Counted from the first letter of the stretch, positions 32,251-41,557 are shown. The stretch: 64,000 bases of DNA from Companilactobacillus crustorum JCM 15951 (GCF_001434585.1 NZ_AZDB01000001.1:1-64000), one strand, 5' to 3'. Made by a program: numbers and translations. Notes: a model not told the origin generated them from the letters alone.

Positions 32251-33483
32251 TTATTTGTTATATGATATGCCTCGTTTAAATCTTTTCCAAAAACTAGAGT
32301 CATCAGTCTGAAGCATTAATCCTTGATAAATTTTTCCGATATACATCGATAATAAAATGATACTTACTATCAAAACAAGCAATGACAAGATTATTTCCAT
32401 TCCACTAGCATCATTATTGATGATCCGCATTGGCATAAAATATGACGAGAAGAAAGGTACATAGGATAAAATTTTAACAATTATCGAGTCAAGATTATTT
32501 TGAAATGGGAAAGTAATAAAGAAAGCTAATAAATTCAACATAATTACTGGTTGAGCTGCCTTAGATGCATCTTCTGCCTTAGCTACCAAAGCACCGGAAA
32601 AGGCTGCCAAAACTGTATAAATAACTACTCCCAATAATAAATAAAGCAAATTAATGCTCAATATATTATGTAGAACTGATGTAATCAAGGCATTATATTG
32701 TTTCAAAAAGCCCTTTGTTAATGATGAGTTTTGAGCAAAAATATAAATTCCCCAACCACCAACTAAGTAAATTAAAATTTGAGTCAAAATGACTAATAAA
32801 ATACCAAAAATTTTTTCTAAGAAGTACTTGATAGCCGTAGTACTAGAAAAAATTATTTCCATTATCTTAGTTCCTTTTTCAGAAGCTATCTCTTGAGCAG
32901 TGATTGTAGTATATGTAATCAGAATGATATAAACCATCATAACCGTGATCCAGTATGAAATAGTTTTAACTAAATTATTAGTTCCTGCTTTTTCCTGAAT
33001 AGTTTCTTTTAATTGAGATTTCTGCTGCAACGACTGCAATTGCTGCTTGGATAATTGTGCGTTTGTTAAGTTCAATTGTTGTTGAATTTGGTTCAAGTAG
33101 CTATTTACTTTAACCTTCAAATTAGAACTCAATGATTTAGTTCCAAAATATTGACCGGTAACACGATTATTATCGATTTTTAATACTAAATAGCCGGCCA
33201 ATTTATTCGCATCCATTTTTTTCGTAGCAGTTTTCTTATCGGTAACATTATTCATAACGACATCTTTATTTGCCTTAGCGAAACCATCCCGCAACTGTGA
33301 TTGTTGACTGATAACAGCAATCTCATCACTAGTTCCGCCACTTTTACCACCTAAATAACCAGCTCCAACGGTTATTCCAAACATCAAGAAAGGCCCGATG
33401 ACTAACATTACAAATCCCCAAGATTTAATTTGGCGCAAAAAGGTTTCAAATGTTACGATCCATAATTTATTCATGAGCTTCAC
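32251..33483 (-). CDS. ABC exporter permease, NatB/YhaP-like (410 aa)
   Basis: ABC-2 type permease: an N-terminal TM helix (WGFVMLVIGPFLMFGITVGAGYL), a large extracellular domain of about 140 residues with a Gln-rich coiled stretch, then five hydrophobic segments (ISYWITVMMVYIILITYTTITAQ, YFLEKIFGILLVILTQILIYLVGGW and so on). EIASEKGTKIMEIIFSSTTAIKYFLEK is the coupling segment typical of NatB/YhaP. The gene overlaps the ATPase gene by 17 bases. Bacillus relatives export sodium or are linked to antimicrobial stress; the substrate here is unknown. Confidence 0.83.
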   Translation of the reverse strand: MKLMNKLWIVTFETFLRQIKSWGFVMLVIGPFLMFGITVGAGYLGGKSGGTSDEIAVISQQSQLRDGFAKANKDVVMNNVTDKKTATKKMDANKLAGYLVLKIDNNRVTGQYFGTKSLSSNLKVKVNSYLNQIQQQLNLTNAQLSKQQLQSLQQKSQLKETIQEKAGTNNLVKTISYWITVMMVYIILITYTTITAQEIASEKGTKIMEIIFSSTTAIKYFLEKIFGILLVILTQILIYLVGGWGIYIFAQNSSLTKGFLKQYNALITSVLHNILSINLLYLLLGVVIYTVLAAFSGALVAKAEDASKAAQPVIMLNLLAFFITFPFQNNLDSIIVKILSYVPFFSSYFMPMRIINNDASGMEIILSLLVLIVSIILLSMYIGKIYQGLMLQTDDSSFWKRFKRGISYNK

Positions 33484-34366
33484 CCACTTTCAAACGGAAA
33501 ATTTCATTTAGGGTTGGTGGCTGCTGACTAAATTCCTCAATATATTTACCCTGCGTCAATTGATCAAATATTTCTGATCCGGCATCTTCATCATCAAGGC
33601 TAAGAATATAACGTTTTTCCTCTTGTCGCTCTACTTTTATCACATGTGGTAGAAGCTGCAATTGCTCCTGGCTCCAATCGGTAGTAACAGTAATTCTAAT
33701 CCTACCAAAAGATTGTCTTACATCATGAACGGTTCCCTTCAAAACAACCTGACCATCCCTTAACATAACTAATTTGTCGCAAAGTTCTTCAACATTTTCC
33801 ATATCATGACTAGAAAAAATAATCGCTGCACCTTCAGCTTTGGCAGTCAAAATTGCTTGCTTCAAAAGGTCCGCATTAACTGGATCCAACCCACTGAATG
33901 GTTCATCTAAAATGATTAGTTTTGGATGATGAATCAAAGTACAAATCAATTGTACTTTCTGTTGATTACCTTTAGATAGGTCTTTAATCTTGTCCTTCTC
34001 AACACCTTTGACAGCAAAACGTTTCAACCAAAGATCAATTTGTGGGCGAATCTCTTTAGCTGACTTATTTTTTAATCGTGCTAAATAAATTATCTGTTGT
34101 TGAATCGTCAACTTGGGCATTAAACTACGCTCTTCTGGCAAATAGCCAATTTTATCAAAGACTGTTTCATTAATAACCTGATCGTTCCAAGTTATTTTTC
34201 CTTGATACTTCAAAAAATTCAAAATACTATGGAACGTTGTTGATTTTCCGGCTCCATTTTGTCCGATTAAGCCTAAAATCTGACCATCATTTACAGTAAA
34301 AGAAACATCATTTAAGGCCTTCATATCCCCGAAACTTTTAGAAATATGTTCTATTCTAAGCATCAT
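33467..34366 (-). CDS. ABC exporter ATPase, NatA/YhaQ-like (299 aa)
   Basis: The frame opens at 34372, but ATG at 34366 follows AGAGGTG. Walker A is GQNGAGKST, the signature is LSKGNQQKVQ (with Lys in place of the second Gly of LSGGQ, as usual in NatA/EcfA-like exporters), Walker B is LIILDEPFSGLD and the switch His is in SSHDM. The C-terminal ~80 residues form the extra domain seen in drug and sodium exporters. It pairs with the overlapping permease gene and has a single terminator at 32.2 kb. Confidence 0.88.
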   Translation of the reverse strand: MMLRIEHISKSFGDMKALNDVSFTVNDGQILGLIGQNGAGKSTTFHSILNFLKYQGKITWNDQVINETVFDKIGYLPEERSLMPKLTIQQQIIYLARLKNKSAKEIRPQIDLWLKRFAVKGVEKDKIKDLSKGNQQKVQLICTLIHHPKLIILDEPFSGLDPVNADLLKQAILTAKAEGAAIIFSSHDMENVEELCDKLVMLRDGQVVLKGTVHDVRQSFGRIRITVTTDWSQEQLQLLPHVIKVERQEEKRYILSLDDEDAGSEIFDQLTQGKYIEEFSQQPPTLNEIFRLKVGEAHE

Positions 34367-34483
34367 TATCACCTCTAATTGTTTTGATTATAACTGATAT
34401 AAAATTAAAAATTCCCTTTTGCCCACTTTTCCATAAATATAATTGTGTTAGCATAATAATTAATATGTTTTAGGGGGATTCAC

Positions 34484-35401
34484 ATGACTGACAAACAAAA
34501 GGGCTTCTTCTATGCGATTACTGGCCCAGTACTCTGGGGATTTTCGGGCAGTATTGCACAATATCTATTTACGCAAGAAAGCATTCCAACTCAATGGATC
34601 GTTGGTATCAGACTGATCTTTGCTGGACTGTTATTGGTTATCTGGTGCTTTTTTATCAACTCCAAAGCTCTATTCTCAATTCTAAAAAAGCCGCGTTATG
34701 TTATCCAGCTATTGGCTTTTGGCTTACTAGGAATGTTGCCAGCTCAGTATACTTACTTTATGGCTATCAAGTATGGCAATGCTCCTACGGCAACAGTTTT
34801 GCAGTTCTTAGGACCGCTTTTTATAATTCTGTATTTGTCGCTTAGAAAATTACAGTTGCCTCGACGAATTGATATTATTTCAATTATTCTAGCCTTATTA
34901 GGAACCTTTCTACTTGTGACCCATGGTCATCTAAATCAACTAATGCTGTCGCCAGCAGCAATTATCTGGGGAGTTCTTGCCGGTGTGAGTCAAGCTTCAT
35001 ACACGCTTTTACCAAGAGAGTTGTTGAAAAACTTCGATGCTCGAATTGTAACTGGCTGGTCTATGCTTTTAGGTGGAATTGTCTTTGCACCATTTGCTGA
35101 CTTGGGACATGTCCCTGAATTAACCCCTACAGCTTTACTTTGTATTATTTTCATAGTAACCGGCGGTACGATGTTCTCTTACTTATTCTATTTACAAAGT
35201 TTAAATTATATTACCCCTTCAACTACCGGCATGCTGAGTGCTTTTGAACCATTGACTGCTACTATTTTGGCTGTAACAGTTTTAAACACTAAAGTCAGCC
35301 CAGCAGAACTAGTGGGAGCGTTATTGATTCTTGGAATAACTTTCTTACAAGCGTTGCCTCCAAATTTGTTCAATTTGAAAAAAATGCAAAATAAAAATTA
35401 A
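34484..35401 (+). CDS. EamA/DMT-family transporter (305 aa)
   Basis: Ten hydrophobic segments arranged as two EamA repeats: GFFYAITGPVLWGFSGSIAQYLF opens the first and AAIIWGVLAGVSQASYTLLPREL the second. The helix with GNAPTATVLQFLGPLFIILYL and its counterpart YITPSTTGMLSAFEPLTATILAV carry the family's conserved Pro and Glu residues. Such proteins export amino acids or other metabolites. The start follows AGGGGGA. It is divergent from the ABC exporter and converges on ugpB over a shared terminator. Confidence 0.87.
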   Translation: MTDKQKGFFYAITGPVLWGFSGSIAQYLFTQESIPTQWIVGIRLIFAGLLLVIWCFFINSKALFSILKKPRYVIQLLAFGLLGMLPAQYTYFMAIKYGNAPTATVLQFLGPLFIILYLSLRKLQLPRRIDIISIILALLGTFLLVTHGHLNQLMLSPAAIIWGVLAGVSQASYTLLPRELLKNFDARIVTGWSMLLGGIVFAPFADLGHVPELTPTALLCIIFIVTGGTMFSYLFYLQSLNYITPSTTGMLSAFEPLTATILAVTVLNTKVSPAELVGALLILGITFLQALPPNLFNLKKMQNKN

Positions 35402-35405
35402 CAAT

Positions 35406-35454
35406 ACAAAAAACTCAGTATGAAATTCAAAAAACTTCATGCTGAGTTTTTTGT
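35406..35454. terminator. Bidirectional terminator between EamA and ugpB genes
   Basis: AAAAAACTCAGTATGAA pairs with TTCATGCTGAGTTTTTT (one G-U). It serves both convergent genes. Confidence 0.88.
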
Positions 35455-35468
35455 ATACTATTGAAAAA

Positions 35469-36821
35469 TCATTTGTAGCCATTAGCCTTATTCAACTGTG
35501 TTAAATTATCGTTGATATTTTTATCAGCTGTATTCAGAGCCTGATTAATATCGCCACCATTATAAACAGTTTCCATAGCTACCTCTTCTAGTTGACGGGT
35601 TAATTGCATCCCCTCCATCAAAATACCGGAATTAGAATAGTTTGGTTTGGCTGTAGCTAATTGTTGACCAGGAACCTTAGCCTCAGGATTCTTTGCATAA
35701 AGCTCTTTTAAAATACTTGTTTTCTGAGAATCCTTATTTAAAGCTAAATATCCTGTTGATTTTTGCCATTGAGCTTGAACTTCTGGTTTCAAAGTATATT
35801 TAATAAATTCAAATGCTCCACGTTGAACATCCTTAGGCTTGTCGTTAGAAATCCAAAGAGCTGCTCCACCAATTGCAACACCATTGGCTTTCTTACTGTC
35901 AGGATGAGGGAAATAAGTAATTCCTAATTCATTTTTATTATTTTGAGTTAACTGACCAATACTAGCAGATGATTGAATAAAAATTCCTACTTTATCAGAT
36001 AAGAAACCAGCGGTTTGATTAGCACCTGCACTGGCTCCAGAACCATAATCAATAAAATCACCTGATTTAATGTTTTCTTTGATCCAATTTAAAAACTCAA
36101 CTGTATCAGGGTTATTTATTTTTACTTTAGTAGGATTGCCAGTATGTCCATCATTTTGATTAGCTAGTTGAGCATTAGCATTAGCTAAAGCTTGTTCTAA
36201 AAACCAACCGTAAACTTGGATTGTCATTCCTTTAGTCTTGTGACCAGATTTTTCATAAAGTTCTTTAGCTACCCGAGTAATATCACTATATGAAGGTGAA
36301 ACTGGAGGTGGAGTAATATTATATTTCTTTAGTAAGCTAGCATTGTAGTACAAAACTGGCTGCGATGTATTAAAAGGCATAGCTTGTTGCTTACCCTTAT
36401 TTGCATAAAAAGCACGCGCTACGGAAGATATTTTACTGACATCATAGTTATCTTCATCGATGAAATTCTGTACCGGCGTTGTATATCCGCTATGCAACAT
36501 TTGAGCGGTAGAAATATCAAACGCTTGGAAGACAGCTGATGAAGTACTTGTATTATGAGTCTGTAAAATCTTTTGAATTGCTTCATCATAAGTACCTTGA
36601 TACTTTGGAATAACTCTATATTTAGTCTGTGATTTATTAAATCCATCTACAACTTTTTCTAACGCTTGTTCAGAAGGACCACCCATTTCGTGCCAAAATA
36701 CAATTGGAATACGATTATCTTTAGTCGTTGACTGTGCTGAAACAGCTCTACTAAACAGGGCAGCGAATATAACCCCTAATAAAATAACTACCGGCAGAAT
36801 AATTTTTTTATATTTAGACAT
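35469..36821 (-). CDS. ugpB: sn-Glycerol-3-phosphate ABC transporter, substrate-binding protein (450 aa)
   Basis: A signal sequence (MSKYKKIILPVVILLGVIFAALFSRAVSA) precedes an extracellular solute-binding protein of the MalE/UgpB type. UgpB-like features include IVFWHEMGGPSEQALEKVVDGFN near the start, QPVLYYNASLLKKY, VAIGGAALWISNDKPKD and WQKSTGYLALN, which align in order with E. coli UgpB as I recall it. No lipobox Cys is seen, so attachment is probably through the uncleaved signal or not at all. It is the last gene of the ugpC-A-E-B operon and overlaps ugpE by one base (TAATG). Confidence 0.87.
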   Translation of the reverse strand: MSKYKKIILPVVILLGVIFAALFSRAVSAQSTTKDNRIPIVFWHEMGGPSEQALEKVVDGFNKSQTKYRVIPKYQGTYDEAIQKILQTHNTSTSSAVFQAFDISTAQMLHSGYTTPVQNFIDEDNYDVSKISSVARAFYANKGKQQAMPFNTSQPVLYYNASLLKKYNITPPPVSPSYSDITRVAKELYEKSGHKTKGMTIQVYGWFLEQALANANAQLANQNDGHTGNPTKVKINNPDTVEFLNWIKENIKSGDFIDYGSGASAGANQTAGFLSDKVGIFIQSSASIGQLTQNNKNELGITYFPHPDSKKANGVAIGGAALWISNDKPKDVQRGAFEFIKYTLKPEVQAQWQKSTGYLALNKDSQKTSILKELYAKNPEAKVPGQQLATAKPNYSNSGILMEGMQLTRQLEEVAMETVYNGGDINQALNTADKNINDNLTQLNKANGYK

Positions 36822-37651
36822 TATTTAACAGCCCCCTCGTTCATCCCTGACTTAAAGTAATGTTGACCGATAAATAACACAATAATGGTAGGAATGACAA
36901 TAATGGCTGCACTAGCTTGGATCATTCCCCAATCATTAAAGGTTTCTTCAGATTGCAATTGCTTTAAACCATTTTGAATAACTCGTGAATTATTACTGAA
37001 AGTTGTTAGCATAGGCCAAAGATATTGATTCCATGAGCCAAGAAAACTATATGCACCTAATGTAATCATGCCGATCTTGTTGTATGGCAAAACAATATTC
37101 CAATAAAATTGGAAATGATTCAAGCCTTCAATATCAGATGCTTCTTTTAATTCGCTTGGAGTTTGCATAAATGCTTGACGCAACATAAAGGTTCCAAAAG
37201 CTGACGTTAAAAAAGGAATAATCATAACTGCATAATTATCAAGCAATCCCATTTGTTTAACTGTCGCAAAATTAGGGATGATCTCTGCTTCAAAGGGCAA
37301 CATCATCGTAATTAAAAATAACGTAAAAATTGTCTTTCTAAATCTAAATTTCAAAAAAACAAAAGCATATGCACTCATTGAACAAAAAATTAATTGAGCA
37401 ATCATAGTAATCGTCGAAATAACCAAAGTATTGACTAAATACCTTAAAATAGGCGTTTTAGTAAAAGCCGCAACATAGTTATCCAATGAGATTTTTGTAC
37501 TGAAGAAATTTCCCTTAGCAATATCCATAGTTGGTAAAAAACTTGTCCAAATTCCAATAAAGAACGGTGCCAAAATAATAATGGCCAGTAAAATTAACAG
37601 AATATAACTAAAAACCTTTTTTAAAACTGCACGTTCATCAAACTCAGCCAT
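36821..37651 (-). CDS. ugpE: sn-Glycerol-3-phosphate ABC transporter, permease UgpE (276 aa)
   Basis: A MalG-type permease with six TM helices. The EAA loop (ELKEASDIEGLNHFQFYWNIVLPYNKIG) lies between helices 4 and 5 and contacts the ATPase. The 276-residue length is normal. Start and stop codons overlap those of ugpA and ugpB by one base, indicating tight translational coupling. Assignment to glycerol phosphate rather than sugar rests on UgpB similarity and the Pho-box-like site before ugpC. Confidence 0.87.
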   Translation of the reverse strand: MAEFDERAVLKKVFSYILLILLAIIILAPFFIGIWTSFLPTMDIAKGNFFSTKISLDNYVAAFTKTPILRYLVNTLVISTITMIAQLIFCSMSAYAFVFLKFRFRKTIFTLFLITMMLPFEAEIIPNFATVKQMGLLDNYAVMIIPFLTSAFGTFMLRQAFMQTPSELKEASDIEGLNHFQFYWNIVLPYNKIGMITLGAYSFLGSWNQYLWPMLTTFSNNSRVIQNGLKQLQSEETFNDWGMIQASAAIIVIPTIIVLFIGQHYFKSGMNEGAVK

Positions 37652-38592
37652 TAGTAATTCACCCGTTTCTCTAAAAATTTAAATTGTAATAATGTAAAGA
37701 AAGCAATAATGATAGTTAGGATAATAGCTTCAGCACTTGATTTAGCATAATTTCCACTATAAAAAGCATCTTTATAAATTCGATAAACTAGCATATTAGT
37801 GGCATTAGTTGGACCACCTTTAGTAATCAAATCAATTAGACCAAAACTCTTAAAAGCATCAATAATCGTAATTGTCGATACAAAGAACAAAGTCGGCGAG
37901 ATCATTGGAATAGTAATGTGAAAGAACTGGAATCTAGCCGAAGCGCCCTCAACATCAGCTGCCTCATAAAGAGTATTTGGAACTGATTGAATAGCTCCTA
38001 GTAAAATCAAGAAAGTAAATCCTAAATGCATCCAAACAGTGGTAATAATAACTGCCCACATTGCATTCGCAGGACTAGTCAGCCAATTTACAACTGGTAA
38101 ATTTAGCCAGTTGCTTAAAAGTACGAAGAATCCTGTCGAAGGATTAAAAATGAAAAGCCAGAAAATAGCAGCTACAGCTACTGATACTCCCATTGTTAAG
38201 GAATATAACGTTCTAAAAATACCAATCCCCGGCAACTTTTGACTCGCTAGGTTGGCTAATAGTAGTCCTAATGCAATCGTCAGAAGCGTCACAGCAACCA
38301 CATAGACAAAGGTTACCCAGAGACTAGAAATAAAATCTGGGGATGCAATTAATCTGACATAATTTTCTAACCCAACATAGACAGTGGTTTTGCCCAATGT
38401 ATTAGTTAAAAATGTACTGATATAAAGGGTTTTAAACATTGGATAAAATACGAATAATCCTAAAATCAATAGCGATGGTCCTAAAAATATTGAAGCGTAA
38501 TATTTATCTTTAGCATTAAGTTGAAATCCATGGCGTTGTGTCGTTTGTACCTGCTTCTCCGAAACAGCGTCTGTCGTCGAAGTTTTAAGCAT
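37651..38592 (-). CDS. ugpA: sn-Glycerol-3-phosphate ABC transporter, permease UgpA (313 aa)
   Basis: A frame is open to 38634, but ATG at 38592 follows GGAGG nine bases upstream and overlaps the ugpC end by eight bases. It is a MalF-type permease with six helices; the EAA loop reads TLYEAADVEGASARFQFFHITIPMISPTLF. The N-terminus is a ~35-residue polar tail. It pairs with UgpE to form the channel in the membrane. Confidence 0.87.
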   Translation of the reverse strand: MLKTSTTDAVSEKQVQTTQRHGFQLNAKDKYYASIFLGPSLLILGLFVFYPMFKTLYISTFLTNTLGKTTVYVGLENYVRLIASPDFISSLWVTFVYVVAVTLLTIALGLLLANLASQKLPGIGIFRTLYSLTMGVSVAVAAIFWLFIFNPSTGFFVLLSNWLNLPVVNWLTSPANAMWAVIITTVWMHLGFTFLILLGAIQSVPNTLYEAADVEGASARFQFFHITIPMISPTLFFVSTITIIDAFKSFGLIDLITKGGPTNATNMLVYRIYKDAFYSGNYAKSSAEAIILTIIIAFFTLLQFKFLEKRVNY

Positions 38593-39673
38593 TGACCATA
38601 TCCTCCGAATTCTTGGTAATATTAACGCCATCACTATTGAAGATTAATACATTATTTTTAGCAGAAACCTTGATGTTATCATACGGTTTAAATTGAGAAT
38701 TACTGTCTACAATGGCTGCAATTTCAACATCATTGTGAGCCATCTTAGCATAAACAATTTTTTCATCACCTAAAAATTCAATTGTTTTAACTGATGCATT
38801 GGCAGTTAATTCGTCAGCTTCTTCAATTAATAATTCATTAGGACGAATTCCGACTTGAAAGTTTTCAACAGAGACTTGTTGGTTAATCTTCAATGTGAAA
38901 TCATCGTTTGCATTAACGATACCCTCTTCGGTACTAATAGCAGGCAAAATATTGATTGGCGGAACTCCGAAGAAGCTAGCTACAAATTCGTTGGCCGGAC
39001 TCTTATAAATTTCTGCTGGCGTTCCAATTTGTTGAACCTTCGAATCATGCAAAACCATAATATGATCGGCCATAGTCATTGCTTCCACTTGATCATGGGT
39101 AACGTAAATTAAAGTTAGGCCTAACTTTCTCTGCAAAGCATAAATTTCTTGACGCATTTTGATTCTTAATTGAGCATCTAAATTAGATAGAGGTTCATCC
39201 ATTAAACAAATCTTGGCATCGCTGGCTACTGCTCGAGCTAAAGCCACACGCTGTCTTTGACCACCAGAAAGTTCTCGAGGTTTTCTGTCCTTCAAGTCCT
39301 CTAGACTAACCATTTTTAAAGCATCATTAACACGAGTCTCAATATCAGCTTGAGAAGTATTTTTTCTAGCTTTCAGACCGAATGCGACATTGTCCCAAAC
39401 ACTTAAAAACGGAAATAAAGCATAGCTTTGGAAAACCATTGTTAAATTACGGTCTTTAGGAGCCATATCATTAACGACCTTGTCATTGATACTTATTTCT
39501 CCATCAGTAATTGATGTTAACCCTGCGATCATTCGTAACAAGGTACTTTTACCACAGCCAGATGGACCAACAATTACAAAAAATTCTCCTGTCTGGATTT
39601 CAGCATTAACATCACTCAACACTGTTTTTTCCGAATCATATTGTTTAGAAATATTGGTCAAAACTGTAGCCAT
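38585..39673 (-). CDS. ugpC: sn-Glycerol-3-phosphate ABC transporter, ATPase UgpC (362 aa)
   Basis: A MalK/UgpC-type ATPase: Walker A GPSGCGKST, signature LSGGQRQRVALARA, Walker B KICLMDEPLSNLDAQLR, switch His in YVTHDQVEAMTMADHIMVL, and a C-terminal TOBE regulatory domain (QVGIRPNELLIEE, EFLGDEKIVYAKM). First gene of the operon ugpC-A-E-B. A perfect TTTACA-N5-TTTACA repeat lies about 70-85 bases upstream, suggesting induction under phosphate limitation so that glycerol phosphate can be scavenged. Confidence 0.9.
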   Translation of the reverse strand: MATVLTNISKQYDSEKTVLSDVNAEIQTGEFFVIVGPSGCGKSTLLRMIAGLTSITDGEISINDKVVNDMAPKDRNLTMVFQSYALFPFLSVWDNVAFGLKARKNTSQADIETRVNDALKMVSLEDLKDRKPRELSGGQRQRVALARAVASDAKICLMDEPLSNLDAQLRIKMRQEIYALQRKLGLTLIYVTHDQVEAMTMADHIMVLHDSKVQQIGTPAEIYKSPANEFVASFFGVPPINILPAISTEEGIVNANDDFTLKINQQVSVENFQVGIRPNELLIEEADELTANASVKTIEFLGDEKIVYAKMAHNDVEIAAIVDSNSQFKPYDNIKVSAKNNVLIFNSDGVNITKNSEDMVNA

Positions 39674-39741
39674 TATCTAATCCCTCCAATTAATTCATGG
39701 TTACAGTATGAAATTTAATTGTATATATCCAACCTATTTAT

Positions 39742-39758
39742 TGTAAAATTTATGTAAA
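39742..39758 (-). promoter_or_regulatory. Pho-box-like direct repeat before the ugp operon
   Basis: On the minus strand TTTACA (39758-39753), five bases, TTTACA (39747-39742): exactly the 11-base periodicity of PhoP sites in Bacillus and relatives. A -10-like TATACA follows 16 bases after the second hexamer. PhoP binding is inferred. Confidence 0.55.
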
Positions 39759-39778
39759 TCTTATGTTGATTTACAAAA

Positions 39779-39829
39779 AAAACGTTCAGCCAATAATCAA
39801 TTGTTGATTATTAGTTGAACGCTTATGAA
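39779..39829 (-). terminator. Terminator of the SDR/cupin/CMD operon
   Basis: CGTTCA...AATAATCAA pairs with TTGATTATT...TGAACG; the A run at 39778-39786 gives a U tract on the minus strand. Confidence 0.85.
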
Positions 39830-39837
39830 CTGAAAAA

Positions 39838-40578
39838 TTACATCTGTTTAGTAGGATAAATTGTAAATTCATTTACATTAACATCTTCTGGTTGATCGAC
39901 GGCAAAATTAACTACACGTGCAATTGCTTCAGGAGAAATTCCTACCTGTTTGTAAAAGGCATCCATATTCTTTTTAGTGTTGCTATCAGTAATAGTATGC
40001 AACAATTCTGTATTAATAGCAGCTGGATAAAGCGTAGTTGTTCGAATATTAGTGCCTTCTTGAGCACTTTCCATACGAATAACTTCCATCAAATTACGAA
40101 CTGCAAATTTTGTGGCTCCATAAACGCCAGAACCAGCAAAACTCTTAATACCGGCAACTGATGATGTTGTAATGATATGACCTTGTTTGTTTTTAACAAA
40201 ATCAGGCATAACAGCAGCAACGCCATTCAAAACACCCTTGATATTAATATCGATCATATCATTCCACTCTTTAGTATGTAGAGCACTGATTGGTGAATTA
40301 GGCATGATTCCTGCATTATTAAAAATAACATCTAAACCACCGAATTCAGATTTTGCTAAAGAAACTAAGTCAGCAACTTCCTTTGCATCCCTCACATCAG
40401 TTACTTTGTAAGCAGCTTGTCCGCCAGCATTTTCAATATCATTTACAATTTCTTGCAAACGATTCTCACGACGAGCACCTAAAACAACCTTAGCACCATT
40501 CTTAGCTAATAATTTTGCTGTAGCTTCACCAATACCACTTGAAGCACCAGTAATAACAATAACCTTATCTTTAATCAT
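39838..40578 (-). CDS. Classical short-chain dehydrogenase/reductase (246 aa)
   Basis: NAD(P)-dependent oxidoreductase of the classical SDR type: cofactor motif VITGASSGIGEATA, an Arg pair (GARREN) after strand 2 favouring NADP, NNAGIM, catalytic Ser in ITTSSVAGI and the YGATK pair (SGVYGATKFAVRN). It resembles the YdfG/YMR226C-like 3-hydroxy-acid dehydrogenase branch. Third gene of a minus-strand group after the CMD and cupin genes, which lie under a MerR-type promoter, so a role in aldehyde or electrophile detoxification is likely. Confidence 0.87.
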   Translation of the reverse strand: MIKDKVIVITGASSGIGEATAKLLAKNGAKVVLGARRENRLQEIVNDIENAGGQAAYKVTDVRDAKEVADLVSLAKSEFGGLDVIFNNAGIMPNSPISALHTKEWNDMIDINIKGVLNGVAAVMPDFVKNKQGHIITTSSVAGIKSFAGSGVYGATKFAVRNLMEVIRMESAQEGTNIRTTTLYPAAINTELLHTITDSNTKKNMDAFYKQVGISPEAIARVVNFAVDQPEDVNVNEFTIYPTKQM

Positions 40579-40595
40579 ATAATTCTCCTTTAATT

Positions 40596-41006
40596 TTATA
40601 GCTTGGCGTAATCTTCATCAGATACAGGTTCAAGCCATTCTGATTTGCCTTTAGTTATAGCCACATGGCTGAACCAACTGTCCTTAGTTGCTCCATGCCA
40701 ATGCTTAACGCCTTCTTTAATTACAACTACATCGCCTTGTTTAAGCAATTGAGCGGGTTTACCCCATTCTTGATACCAGCCTTCGCCGCCAGTAACTAAA
40801 AGAATTTGATAACCGTCATGATGAATGTGCCAATTATTGCGACAACCTGGTTCAAAAGTAACATTACCAACACCAAAATCAATATTGTCTTCTGGACTTA
40901 CCATTCCTTTTAGATAACTTTGACCAATAAAATATTGAGCGTATGCATCATTTTTATCGCCAACAGGGAAAACTCCATTTGTTTTTAATTCTTCATTTTT
41001 AGCCAT
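40596..41006 (-). CDS. Cupin-domain protein (136 aa)
   Basis: The frame opens at 41033 but ATG at 41006 follows AAAGGAG. A single cupin barrel is visible with metal ligands in NNWHIHHDGYQILLVTGGEGWYQEWG (motif 1: HxHH...E-like) and HWHGATKDSWFSHVAI (motif 2). Proteins of this type often occur with CMD-family proteins and SDRs in MerR-controlled stress operons. The catalytic activity is unknown. It starts 17 bases after the CMD gene. Confidence 0.83.
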   Translation of the reverse strand: MAKNEELKTNGVFPVGDKNDAYAQYFIGQSYLKGMVSPEDNIDFGVGNVTFEPGCRNNWHIHHDGYQILLVTGGEGWYQEWGKPAQLLKQGDVVVIKEGVKHWHGATKDSWFSHVAITKGKSEWLEPVSDEDYAKL

Positions 41007-41023
41007 TTTTTCAAACTCCTTTA

Positions 41024-41341
41024 TTATTTCCAAATTTCTTTAGCGCGGTTGAAAGCACTCCAAGCCTTAGGCCAGCCAGCATAAAACGCTAAGTGAGTAA
41101 TTTCAGCTACAATTTCATCTTTAGTGATTCCATTTTGCTTACCAATTTTTAAATGTGCATCTAGTTGTTCAATATTACCAGCTGAAATAATGCTAGCAAT
41201 TGTAATTAAAGAACGATCATGTGCAGAAAGTTCAGATTCTTTGCTCCAAACTTCTCCAAATAATACGTCATCATTTAATTTTGCAAATTGTGGAGCAAAA
41301 TCTCCTAACATATCTTGTCCTGCTGTTTGTTTCTTTGCCAT
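41024..41341 (-). CDS. Carboxymuconolactone decarboxylase (CMD) family protein (105 aa)
   Basis: The frame begins at 41347, but ATG at 41341 follows AAGGAGG. The helical CMD fold is shown by SAHDRSLITIASIISAGNIEQLDAHLKIGKQNGITKDEIVAEITHLAFYAGWPKAWSAFNRAKEI. The CxxC of peroxidase-type AhpD proteins is absent, so it resembles the gamma-carboxymuconolactone decarboxylase branch, whose role in lactobacilli is unclear. First gene of the operon, directly behind the MerR-type operator at 41379-41398. Confidence 0.85.
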   Translation of the reverse strand: MAKKQTAGQDMLGDFAPQFAKLNDDVLFGEVWSKESELSAHDRSLITIASIISAGNIEQLDAHLKIGKQNGITKDEIVAEITHLAFYAGWPKAWSAFNRAKEIWK

Positions 41342-41370
41342 AATCAATTCCTCCTTGCTTCGATAAATAC

Positions 41371-41401
41371 ATTAAACAACTTAAAGTCGACTTTAAGTCA
41401 A
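41371..41401 (-). promoter_or_regulatory. MerR-type promoter with 20-bp perfect palindrome
   Basis: -35 TTGACT (41401-41396) and -10 TTTAAT (41376-41371) are separated by 19 bases, the long spacer of MerR-activated promoters. The spacer contains most of the perfect palindrome ACTTAAAGTCGACTTTAAGT (41379-41398). It drives the CMD-cupin-SDR group. Confidence 0.8.
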
Positions 41402-41483
41402 GAAGAATATAAAAAAAGATTCAATAATTTTTTGAGAAACAATTGTTTCTAAGACATAACTCTTATATTTGCTAATTTTGCAG

Positions 41484-41512
41484 CAAAAAAGCGGAACAAA
41501 ATATGTTCCGCT
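41484..41512 (-). terminator. Terminator of the MerR gene
   Basis: AGCGGAACA (41490-41498) pairs with TGTTCCGCT (41504-41512); the A run gives a U tract on the minus strand. Confidence 0.85.
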
Positions 41513-41557
41513 CTGATTTCTGTTTATAAATTTTTTTCTTAAATATCTAAGTAGCAG

